Source: Sacculina carcini | Lineage: Eukaryota; Arthropoda; Thecostraca; Sacculinidae | Direction: 5' to 3' | Assembly (NCBI GenBank): GCA_916048095.2 | Contig: OU696582.1 | Span: forward strand, 2,610,001-2,674,000 | DNA length: 64,000 nt | In this document: positions 41,901 to 54,737 of the stretch, in pieces | Layout of the letters: each line of letters opens with the position of its first letter | Numbering within the stretch: the stretch's first letter is position 1 | Program-made: the position numbers and the translations under genes | Notes under the pieces: generated by a model | The model's input: only the letters and a program-made list of their open reading frames with translations | Told to the model about the DNA's origin: nothing | Databases searched by the model: none

Positions 41901-44900
41901 CCTGCATGATTCCTGTACGATGATTCCTCACCAATCTGGGTGTTATGCGACCACCTTTACCTATGCCTAAAAATATGCCTGTTCATATGTCTATGCCTAT
42001 AGCCGACCCTAATAAGTCACTCGTCTGTACCAATCAGCTTTTAACAGTCAACTATTGTCAGTCAACAAGCTGGAGTCAATATATTTCATACATCTTAAAT
42101 ATAAAATCACACAAAACCCTTGTTTTCCGCTATTTGGTCTGCTACATATATATGAGAAGAGACCGATAACTTATTCCGCTATTCGGAGGTGTTTATAAGA
42201 TATATTTGATAGGTTTTTAATCGGGATCAAGGAAATATTCCGATATTTGGTGGACCTCTTTTTAGAGATTTCACTTTAATACTAATCCATTTGCATGTAC
42301 TATGCACAAAGGACCGGCCTTATACATAGGCAAAATAGGCGACCGCCTGGGGCCTCAGTTTGATGGGGCGCCTCGCACAGAAATCGCATCGGAGTATATC
42401 ATTGACAATTCCAAATACTATTATATCGGGGACAATGAGTGTTTGCAAGTACAAACTATTCGCGAACGGCAATGACGCAAGCAACCCTGGACAGTCTGGC
42501 AAGGATATATGTTGAAAGAGGTATCGCCGAGCCTCTGGATTACTCAATTTGAAACTTTCCTACGGTGAAATTACGAATCGTGAATTTTTGAAGAACGTTA
42601 ATGGCATCTCTATGAATATGGTTGGATTAATTTCGGTTGTTAGTGTGGTGTGATTGTGAGCGAAAGAGAGAGTGTGTGAGCGCGTTGGAGTGTTTGTGGT
42701 GCGATCGGAGTGTGACGTCTTATAGGCGCGCGTGGGGCGATGATGCCCACGCGCGCCTGTCTTTAATATATTTTAGTTTCTCGTTTTTTACAAGCTAGTT
42801 CGGCCTTTTAGTTTGGAAGTGGTTTTTTGTCTGCGACCCGGCTTCAGCAGCGGAGATGGTGCCCTCCAGTATTAGCAGCGGCCTGGAGGAAGTGGTGGAG
42901 GTGCTCGGCGGCGTGTCAGGTTGGTGTGCAGGGGGACGGCAGTAGGGCATGATGCCGGCAGGAAGCAGCGGAGGAGCTGCAGCCGAGGGTTGCTCGTCGT
43001 CCCGCCTGCACTGGTGTTAGACTCGTCGCCGGGCAGATAGAAGATCGCTGGTGGAGGCTGCTGGTGCTGGAGAGCATGTGAGAGAAAGGAACTGCTGAAG
43101 CCGGAGGAGAAATGACGAACGACGACGACGGTGCGGCTTGCGTGTGCGGCGGAGTCACGGCTGTCTGCGACGGGGTGCTGAATAGCACGGGTGTCGGCGG
43201 GAGCACGGTGGGTGCTGGGGTCGAGGTGTTGTGCCCTGTCGCGGCAGCCGGTGATGAAGAGGACGGCAGGCTGCGGCGGAGCACTGAAGAGCACGGGCGG
43301 AGGCGGGAGCGTGGAGGATGCTGGGGCCTGCCGTGTTGCGCTTCGCCGCAGCCAAGGTGTGTGCGTCTGGTGGAGGCCGTCGTCGGGTTTGATTGTTTTT
43401 GTTTGTTTGTTATGCGTTTTTTTTATTGTATGCTCTATAGTTCATGTTTCGGTAAAAACAGGTGGAGGTGTGGTGTGATTGTGAGCGAGAGAGAGAGTGT
43501 GTGAGCGCGTTGGAGTGTTTGTGGTGCGATCGGAGTGTGACGTCTTGTAGGCGCGCGTGGGGCGGTGATGCCCACGCGCGTCTGTCTGTAATTATATATT
43601 ATATTTTAGATTTTTTGTTTGTTACAGTTAGTTGATGCAAATATGTTAACACATATATTAAATAAATTCACATATTATATATTTCGGTAATCATTTCTTA
43701 ATTTTACGTTGCATCTTGGGCCGTCGAATTCACTCTGCCTAGAGGCTCCATTAATCTTAGGCTGGTCCTGATATGCAGTTGTTTGCTTACTGCATTAGCA
43801 GCTGTCGTTTCTTGAGTCGTTGTTCCATATCGGGCAGTGATTTGGTCTTCTGCAGTGTCGCTCTCGGCGGAACACTGCGACATTTCTCGTTCGGCTCGCT
43901 ATGGCGGGGCTGAGAAGTGACGGCCGTCGACACACCTGACTTCCGCTGACGACCTGTGTGTGAGAGTTTAAGTCCATGTAAGTAGCGGTCGATTGAAACA
44001 GTAGTTCCAAACCTTTTTGTGATCGAGTACCACTCGGGGTCTCGTAAGGTCGCCGCGTACCATCTGGTTTTAGAGAATCCCTGTTTGATCATATATCACT
44101 TTGTCTACATAATTGTACAAGTAGAACAATGAATTTGAATTGAACGATGAGCCGCTGGCTGCTTTTGCAGGTCACAGGCTGCATCTGGAAACAGTTGCAA
44201 ATTGTTTGCTAGATTATCTTGTATAAGACGCTAAAACATTTTTGGGAAGCAATATATCATAAAATTGTTCCGGACCACAAAACTGTTCACGTACCACTTG
44301 GAATGCGTTCGCATACCACAGGTTGGGAGCCACTGGATTAACGGAATTATATGTGAAAAAACAATCAGCAAGTTGTCCTTGTTTCTCAGAAGCCACCATC
44401 ACAACCACAGTCTATTTCACGCTATAGCACCACAAGTACACAGGATTTACAGGGAGAAGTACCGGCTGCATCTAGATATGTGGTCCGTAACCTGCAGATA
44501 CGTCTCCACTGGTCGGGAATGAAGGGTTGCCAAATTCGGAATTAAAAGGTGAAACAGAAAGGCAGATGTATGTTTTATCAATCGGTATGCGTTTGTTTTC
44601 ACTTCTAGTCAATTCAAGACATTCAATTTGTTGGATCAATTGAAGCTATTGGATTTATCAGCGCTGTTGTGGAAAAGTTGAGCTGTTGTGGAGGACTTGG
44701 CTCATTACGATGTGGGGAAGCAGCGAAATAATTAACGGACCACTGATCTAGATAAATTGAAAATAATTACTTGAGAGTTGCACACTGACATTATTGAAAC
44801 AGTCTGTTATTTACCGCCTAGACAAGAAAAGCTTAGAAAAGGCAAAGCAAGACAAACTTATGCTAGCTCACACACAAGCCGCAGAGTAATTGCAACTTTG

Positions 44901-47900
44901 CGGTGTAAAATGGAACTAACGTACTGTGAATAAACATGAAATAAGTGTTAAGAAGAACATAACACAGCATAACGGATAGTACGAAAGGCTATGATTTTTA
45001 CAGTAAACTTCTAGTGCCATTGTCATTCCCTATGTGTGTAACAGAAACAAAAATATAAATTATATTACAGACAGGCGCGCGTGGGCATCACTGCCCCACG
45101 CGCGCCTACAAGACGTCACACCACAATCGCACCACGAACAAGACTCTCAGCTCACACCGTGACACACGGGAGCACACACACACACACACACGCACAGTCC
45201 TCACCCGCCGCAACAACCAATCAGCGGCGAGCCGGTCAATCGCTTGCCGCCGCGGGACATGCATACTCGACAAACGCATACACACACACACACACACACA
45301 CACCGAAACAACTGCACACACTCACCGACACAGCTATACACACTCGCTCACACACTCTCGCACGCAATATACAATTCAACCATACACGATCACATATAGA
45401 CACACTAACACGTTCACGCACACACAATCTTTCACACACACACTCTCTCCCACTGCACACGATCACACCACACCTCCACCTGTTTTAAAGAAACATGAAT
45501 CAACAAAAGAACAGACAATTAAAAAACGCGAACCAAGAACCAATAAAAAAAACCTAACTCGACGACGGCCTCCACCAGATGCACACACCGTGGCTGCGGC
45601 GAAGCACAACACGTCAGGCCCCAGCGTCCACCACGCTCCCGCCTCCGCCCGTGCTCTTCAGTGCTTCGCCGCAGCCTGCCGTCTTCTTCATCACCGGCTG
45701 CCGCGACAGGGCACAACACTTCGACCCCAGCACCCACTATGCTCCCGTCGACTCCAGTGCTCTTCAGCACCCTGCCGCAAACAGCCGGGACGTCGCCGTT
45801 CACACAGGCCACGCCATCGCCGTCGTTCGTCATGTTTTCCTCCGGCTTCAGCAGCCCCTCTCTGTCACCTGCCGTCCAGCACCAGCATCCTCCACGAGCG
45901 ATCGTCGCCTCCACTGACAATCCTGTAGTTGCCCGGCGACGTGCCTTACACCAGTGCAGACGAGACGACCAGCATCCATCGGCCACAGCTCCTCAGCTGC
46001 CTCCCGCCGGGATCATGCTGCACTGCCGTACCCCTGCACCCCAACCTGACACGCCGCCGAGCACCTCCACCGCTGTTCTCCGCTGGTAGGCCGCTACTGA
46101 TGCTGGAAGGAACCCTCTCCGCTGCTGAAGCCGGGTCGCAGACAAAAATAATTCCAAAACAAAAAGGCCGAAATAGCTTGTAGCAGAAACAAAAATATAA
46201 ATTATATTACAGACAGGCGCGCGTGGGCATCACTGCCCCACGCGCGCCTACAGGACGTCACACCACAATCGCACCACGAACAAGACTCCCAGCTCACACC
46301 GTGACACACGGGAGCACACACACACACACACGCACAGTCCTCACCCGCCGCAACAACCAATCAGCGGCGAGCCGGTCAATCGCTTGCCGCCGCGGGACAT
46401 GCATACTCGACAAACGCATACACACACACTCACACCGAAAGAACTGCACACACTCACCGACACAGCTATACACACTCGCTCACACACTCTCGCACGCAAT
46501 ATACAATTCAACCATACACGATCACATATAGACACACTAACACGTTCACGCACACACAATCTTTCACACACACACTCTCTCTCACTGCACACGATCACAC
46601 CAAAATGTGTCTGCTGATTATCAGGCTACATGGATGATGCAGATATGCAATTTATAGCATTGACGCACTTCTCATTTTAACTTGTTCATATATTTTAATA
46701 ATTAAAATGGTAATTACAACCGATGTGTGACGTTTTACACGTATATTTCAGCTTTATCTCGGGTGCAATGGAGGAAATTCTTTTGTAGAAAAAGTTCACA
46801 TACAAAAGAAACGTTTCATTGGCATGTTCGATGGATGCTGCATATACCATTTATAAGGCAAGAGCGACCAAGCAAGTGATTTTTTCATAGAACAAAGGTT
46901 ACTTGTTTGCTGATACATTTTTTATCAATTATCACCTTGTTCATGTGGATTAACAAATCTTAAATTAATCGCGACAATAAAATACGTCGCAGAATGATAG
47001 CATCCATATGTACGGAGATACGTTCCTCACTAGTTATAATTGTTTGATAAGGGTCCATTATATTCTACTCTCTAGCGTATAAACAACATTATACATGACA
47101 ACAGGTTACACTCTGTTGCTAAAATTAAGCATTTAAGCACAGCAGTGGAGAAGGCTATAGTCGTGTGCATTTTGCGGGGACAAAGCCTAACAACCCCGGC
47201 TGGCACACCGCAGGTCCGGCCGCCACACACGGGATATCTCGAAGTCGCAGCTAGCACAGAAACTGCACGGCTGCGCGTACACGGAACCCGCCTTGGGGCA
47301 ATTGAGCTATACCTTTAAGACACAAACTCAACCGTTTTACATCGGCAAGTAATTGAACCAAGGACTTCTTCTGCGCAAAGGCTGCATATTAGTAACTCGA
47401 CTACGAGGCAACTCTCTGGTGAGATATGTGTGTAAGGTCCGTGTGTATAGAGTATAGGACGTGTAAATCCTGACATACGAGCATAAGAAACTGACGTGAC
47501 CTACGATATATGTGAAATAACTGAACCTTTGCAACGGCACACATAACTAAACGACTGAAATCAATATCGTGCACCCACCGCCAGATTCGGAAAACGCCTG
47601 AATGTTCCTTTCGCTGTCTGGATTCTGTTCATTGGTCGTCGGAGTGTTCACGTCAATGACCACGTCGCCAATGGGCTTCATTGCGACCTGAGAGTCTTGG
47701 CAAAACGCCTGGTTTGTGGCGCCCTGTGATGAACCCGATACCACATCGTCCTCGAAGCTGATTCGACGCAAACAACTGTTAGCTGGTTGGGCAGACAGGC
47801 TTGGCTGAGGACTGTCAAATATACAACAATGTGTTTATGACTGAATGTCTGCATGTCTATATTTATCTGACTGATCTATATACAGTCACTGATGAAGCTC

Positions 47901-50900
47901 GGACGACCGAAATCATTGACTACCGTAGCTAACACTTATGTTTTTTTCCCATTATACCACAACGTGTGCAAGTATATCCATATCTTGGGAGAATGATTGA
48001 GCAACCAAAGCGATATTTGTTTCAACAATCGATGATCACCAAATTTAAACGATTTATGCGTGACGATTGAATGAACATTTCGGTTAGTTCAATTCACACA
48101 TCCCAAGAACTTAGACAACATGTGACGGACCCAAGGTGATCTGACATCTGCTAGCACGACAAATTATCATGAATACCTCACAAGCCCATGCCAATTTTGA
48201 TCACCTTGCTTTGCGGAGAGACAGGGCTTGTTGCCTTCTGATTCTTGAGCGTGAGAATAAAGGACGTGAACGGGGCTCGGATGGGTTGCTGTCGGGCGAG
48301 AGATCGGCTGTGGTACGGGACTTGTCCAACTTATTCTCGAGTCGACTCTGCTGTTCCTCAAAGTAGTCGTAGAGGCGATGCGTCCACCCTCCAACTGCTC
48401 TGATGTGCAGCCACAACGTATCTGCACCAAGCCAGCAGAAAAATAGACTGATCAAGTAAAGAAGCAGACAAATAGTTGGTCTGCAATTGTCAACTGCAAT
48501 CTCTCATCAAATTGTTGTATCCGTATCGATAGTGAGCTCACTCATAATTTGTTGACCGAAGTGAGCATGGAAAGATACAAGGATAAATGCCTCAAGACAC
48601 AGGTGCTACACGAGAAGAAGCCCAATCTTATATACACACAAGTGTGCCCCGTGCAGCTCGCTGCCATCGCGGAACCGACCCTCTCCACGCTATGGCGCCA
48701 CAAGGACGGAATACGTTTTTAGAGAGGGTCACGTCCCCAGAATGTATGACACAACTCATGACATCGGGCTAGTAGTTCCCCTACCATCCTGCTCAGGGGC
48801 GCTGCTGATTGTAAACGGATGCCACTCGTACTTGGCGATAGCTGGCACGTTGACAAACAGGTAATCGCCTGGATGGAAGTCGAGACGGTTCGGTCGTTTA
48901 ATCACCTACACACAAAACATTCACATTCACATCAACAACTGTTGGACATCATTCAACATGTCCAACAAGGACATCATTGACGTATCCTACCCATGCGAAC
49001 TGCTGCATACATGAAGGTCAAGTACATATAATTTCAATTCTAAATATTTACATTATATACTGAGCTGACTTAGCCGGAACTATTGGAATTTCTTCCAAGT
49101 AGTTACAAGTGTAATCCGGGGACTGAACCCCCCCCCCCCCCCCCTCCAAAAAAAGAAGAAGATTTCCATCAACTCCTCATAACCAAGAGGTTCAAGTTAG
49201 TTCAAATTAGTTTAATAAAAAGTACTTAATATGTTGATATAAGCATTATCACAAAGATGTTACAAAATTATGCATGTATACGATTGATCGTCCCAAAATT
49301 CAGCCCCCCTCCCCAAATTAATTCAGCCTCTGCCAAAGATACACTCTAGATCCGCTAATGAATTCGTAGTAAAACGTCAAATTCGTATCTAGACATCAAA
49401 CATTCGCAACAATCTAAGAACAAACATACGATTTTTAATGGACAGAATGAGTCATTAAGGAGTTGGAGGAAAATTCTATGAAAACTACGTATCTTCGACA
49501 AACCAAACACCTAGTGAACATATTTTTCACAGAATAAAAGCGCTAAAGCACCGTAATCCTCGTTGCGACCAAAAACAGAATAATTACAAATAGACTTGGC
49601 TGCATCATGCATCGTACAACATCGAGTACCTTTCTTAAAAGCGATCACTGCAAGGTTAAATTTTTAAACGCCCACTTTTTAGTAGACCGTTTACATATTG
49701 CTTTCTATGCTATTCTTGATGTGTGGTATGCTCAGATGTGGGGAAATGGCTCAGGGGGAATGGGCTCAGGGGAATGGGCTAAATGAGAGAGAAGCTGAGA
49801 CAAACATGCTGGAGTTTGACGAAACATGAGGAAATAACCTCGATATTATTATTGTCAAGATTTTTGGGGGCCTCAGGAGGAATTTGGCACATTTTTTTGG
49901 CGGGGGGATCTCAGCCCTTACCAGCTCCCCTCCCTCCTTGGTGTCGCCACTGCATAACATGCACAAGTCTAAGATATTTCTCATCCACTGGTCTCAGCAT
50001 TCCTATGCTTGCTAGTATACCTTCCTGCACACCACACATCGGCCACCAGGAAACGCCGTCGCTCTTACATCAGCTATCATCATGGGAAACACCGTGGGAT
50101 CACGAAGCTGATTAAGATCAAATATCGCGCAGATGTCGGTCGACGGCGACATGCCGTTACGTCGACAAATGTGCGTGTCGACGCTTAACCCATTAAGACC
50201 TGGCGTCCAGAAAAATGGACGCTAGAAAAATCGCCATAGTGATTTTACGTGGCAGTATTGAAGTGTAATAATATAATGAGGAGAGACCCTGAACATCAGC
50301 CTGTCTGCCATAAAACGGGCAGCGCAGCCAAACATATTTAGTACGTGTTGTGAGCCGGTACACTGCAGAGTTGCACCATGGCGGCTGCACAGCGTCGCAC
50401 CGGTTCAGTCATATTGCCCTTATTTCTTTACTACCAGTTTCATTTACATATAACTGTTTTAACACGTACATGAATGTTGTAGCTATGAATTTAAATCATA
50501 AATAGGTATCGCATATTATATGGCTCTGAGTTATAACAGTTTACTCATGGGTGTGCATTTTTCTGGACGCTCGGTATCCATTACCTAGGTTCATTGGAAA
50601 TAATGATCTGGATATATATATATATAGACACTCTTTTGATTATTACAAGCTTACGTATTATAAAACAAGAATCAATAATAATACTTTTTGATAATTGATA
50701 TAATTTATGGCTTCTACTGATCAATTGATACGCTTATGTATTGTAACAAACAAAAGAAGGACTCAGCAAATTGATAACTTACTGCTTCTGTGTTGATTTG
50801 TGAAGATGAATATGAAATCTGATGTTCATCCATATTGTCCTGAATTTCTTATATACAGCAATCAACCGAAGCTCTCTTCTTCCTGATGAAGTCGTATCAA

Positions 50901-53900
50901 CTGCTACATAGTGAGCTATTGAGATTGTTTTAGATCAAAACTGCATTGAAACCTTGTTGCACAGACAAATTTGTATGCAGTCCAACAAAATGCATCGCTG
51001 AATGTGACAGCAGATGATATTTTAGTAATGCTTGGAGGATTCATGTTGAGTGGACATGCTAAATATCTAAACAATAGGTTGTATTGGAGTCGTAAAGATG
51101 ATAGTCCTGGCAGAACCGTAGCAACCGCCGCAGCAACCCCCCCCCCCCCGCCGGGGCTCGGTGTTGAGGAGCCCCGTTGCCCGAGTGCCCGAGTGTTGAT
51201 GAGCCCCGTTGACTGACACATACTATTGAAATATATTTTAAAATAGTGTATAAAGGCATCGTAAGTCTCCAGGATACCGAGAGGCTGCTCAAAATTGCAT
51301 TTTAATTGCATTTGCATTATAATGGGCAGTCGCGGCGCCAAGGATGGTCTAGGGGGGCTACAGCCCCCCCAATATGTCAAGCCCCGCTAAGCCTCCTCCA
51401 AAATCATAATCATGGACATCAGATTTCTTTCCACTGTAAATGAAGCTTTACTGCCTGCAGTAATCCCCCCTCAGCCCTCTATCGAAAAATCCTGACGCCG
51501 CCACTGAAAATGCGGGTCAAAATTATTGCCTTCGGGGGTGGGCATAAGGCCATTTATCCGCTCTGAGTCGTGGTAGTTTGGCCTAAAACTCGTTATAAAA
51601 TGGAGCATACATGCTGAAAGTGTTGTCTTCTCATATAATGGAATAATGTTTCTGTTAGGTGCCCAGCGTCCAGAAAACTGGACAGCTCATATCTTGAAAA
51701 CTATTGAATATTTTTCTGTGAAATTTACTAAAAATGTTGAGTGTGCCATAAATAGGCGTTCCTGTGAAAATCACTCATCTACCTATTTTGGTTAACTTTG
51801 GGCATTATGGGTTGAACACGACGCCTAGCTCGCCACCAGAAAGACGAAAGTAATTATCCGGCAGTGGACTAACATCCAGGATGTGGCATTAGCTGTGTGC
51901 CCGTCTGTCTGTCTGTCGTGTCATTTGTTCTAATCACACTTAGCTATACGCTCGTGTAGCCACGCACTTGCACACACACATGTGTATGTGTGTGTTGGGA
52001 GCACACGTCCATTCGGACAGACAGTATGGCTAGTCAAGATAAATGTTGCTGTGTTCGACCAGGCGAGCGCTGCAGCCAATAAAACACAAAAAAGTGCTGC
52101 AGTCTGCTTGCCAGACCATGCAATGAGTGCACATTAGCAGGCGCCACACAGCCAGTGGCGGTGCCAGGAGGGGGGGGGCTTGGAGGGCTGAAGGTCCTCA
52201 AAATTGTGTCAATCCCTCCTGAGTCCCCCTCGCCAAAAAATGCATGATAATGAACATTTGAAGTATAGTTCCTTATGTTTGGTCAAGTCCCCACATAATC
52301 TTTTACTTAGTCTCCTTCGGCTTTCCAGAGAAAAAATCCTGGCGCCGCAACTGTATACAGCACTGGTCTAGCTGGAAAGATCGGATTTGTAAGCTTGAAC
52401 ATTAATTTATAATATTATATATCTTGACGTAAATAGAAATAAAGAAAGTTACTCTATTGAAAACCTTGGGTAAAAAACATATAATTTGCTGCAATAGTCG
52501 ACTTTATAAGACGCAATTTACAGTAATTTACAGGTAGACATTTACAAGAATTTATGAGACGCAATCTACAGGACTTTACACGACGAAATCAAATAATTTG
52601 GTTGCTATAAGCGAGTTTACAAGACGGCATAGGAGCATATGCGGACAGAGCATGATCTATTGGGTATATAACTTTGTTCAAACGACAAAGAGTCGCTAAT
52701 CAACGATGATTCATTGGTATTCATTCAGAGACATTTAATTAGAGAACTTGTATTACGTATGCTAGCGTAGCGGCTGGCTGTGCTAACTGATTTGTACTCG
52801 TATTGTTTCGTATTGGTCACATATTATTCCAGAACAACTTAATTTACCGTCCCAATGAGACGTCGTCCTTCCAACGAAATCCTGTGGGCACGCTATTGCA
52901 TATTACGTATTGCATATTACGTATTGCATATTACGTATTGCATATTGCATTGCATAGGGCTCACAAGCATTAGCATGCCAGGAATCTACAGATATTTAAT
53001 TCCCACCGGTCAATGAAAATTTAGCATTACCATAACACGATACGTAACAAAATATATTAATATAGTAATTATATAATTGGCATATTCCTACACAGAGTAT
53101 ATATTTAAGTATTTTAAATACTTAGAACAATTTTAATTGTTTGAAACTATATTCAAAGAATAATTGGGATACGTATTCACGATTGATAGACACACTAGAT
53201 TATTTATTGCGACCACAGATGAATAGCGAAATGCCTCCATCAAATAACTCAGAATTAAACACAAAAACTACCAGGCACATCCTCAAGGATCGATGAAGGG
53301 ATGGATAAGCTCGGTAGGATTATGTGCGGACACCTCGAACTTTCTCAGAGGGAACAATTCTCAAACCCGGCGGAGCAGAATTTAATTGGGCGAATTCTAT
53401 AATCCCACAGCCCCTGTCCACCCAGCAGAAAATTATGGTATCATATATCAGTCATGAGTTGTGCCATGAATTCTGGGGAGGTGGTCCTCTCTAATACGTC
53501 TTACGTCCTTGTGGCGCCATATCGTGGAGAGGGTTGGTTCTGCGGTGGCAGCGAGCTGCACGGGGCACGCCTGTGTGCTCATAAGCTTCGGCTTCTTCCC
53601 GTGTAGCAGCTGCCACTTAGGCAGTTAAACTTTAACCTTTAACAATGCTGTAACGCATCAGGAACGTTTGGTCTCGTTTCAGTCCCGGTCCTCTTTCGCT
53701 TCCTATGTTCGGTAAGGCTAGGTTAGGTTAGTTAGGCTAGGTTGGTTAGGGAGGAGAAATAGAGCCGGCCCTCCAGATGGACAAAACATATCTGGGGCGT
53801 AATGTCCTTGGCTCATTCTAAGGGACTTAGGGGCGTCCGAGGATTCCAGTATAGCAGCAGAGACGGTACATAAAGCAGACACGGTACAGAGAGCAAAATC

Positions 53901-54658
53901 AGGGTTTTGTATAAGACAAAATCAAAATCGATTTGTTGTCATATACTGGTCCACGAATGCCTCAGCCACATCTCAAGTTCGTACTCGCACAATAAAACAC
54001 TCTCCACATGACAAATACGTCACTTATTAAAAGGCAAGTAACGAGTGAATGTTTTTCAAGCTTGTACTTAAATCCTATCCAAACATTGATCCTAAAAGAA
54101 GTACACCAAAATAGGTATAGTTCAAAATATTGATTGTAAAAGGCAGAAAAAGGACACAGATCCACAGACCAGATGGGTGACTTTTGAAGGCAGCAATATG
54201 CCCGAGCTGATGTAAGTCTTGCCATGACCCGTTCTTGCGCGCACAAGCCGCACGATTCGCTCGAAAATGTAGAGCACTCCGGGAGCGACCATCCACTTCC
54301 AGAAGTTGGGCGCGTGCAACAGGCCCAGCAGAAGAAACGGAACGTACAGCAGGTGGGTGCGGTAGAACACCTGCGACGCGAATACAGACCCACACACACA
54401 CACACACCCATCCACACACACACACATACACATAAACACACAAATACATACTGGTACATACACAAATACATTGCCCATTTGCTCGCATTATTGCACCATG
54501 CGCATTGACGGTAAGCAATTTAAAAGTGCGCACTTTTATTCCTTTATTCACTATTACTTTTATTCCTTTATCTTTGTTCGTTTATACTTCATTTACATGT
54601 TCAGTTTGTCATGATTTCTTGTCATGCTGTATTTTAAAATCTACGACATGCGTGTATG

Positions 54659-54737
<79 letters not shown>

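Noticed and set aside
41557-42268. Intact transposase gene
   Set aside because: Only short frames and no catalytic triad visible, so only a decayed element is claimed.
47340-47420. tRNA gene or SINE on the minus strand
   Set aside because: Only faint A and B box matches, no cloverleaf that I can fold, and no second copy.
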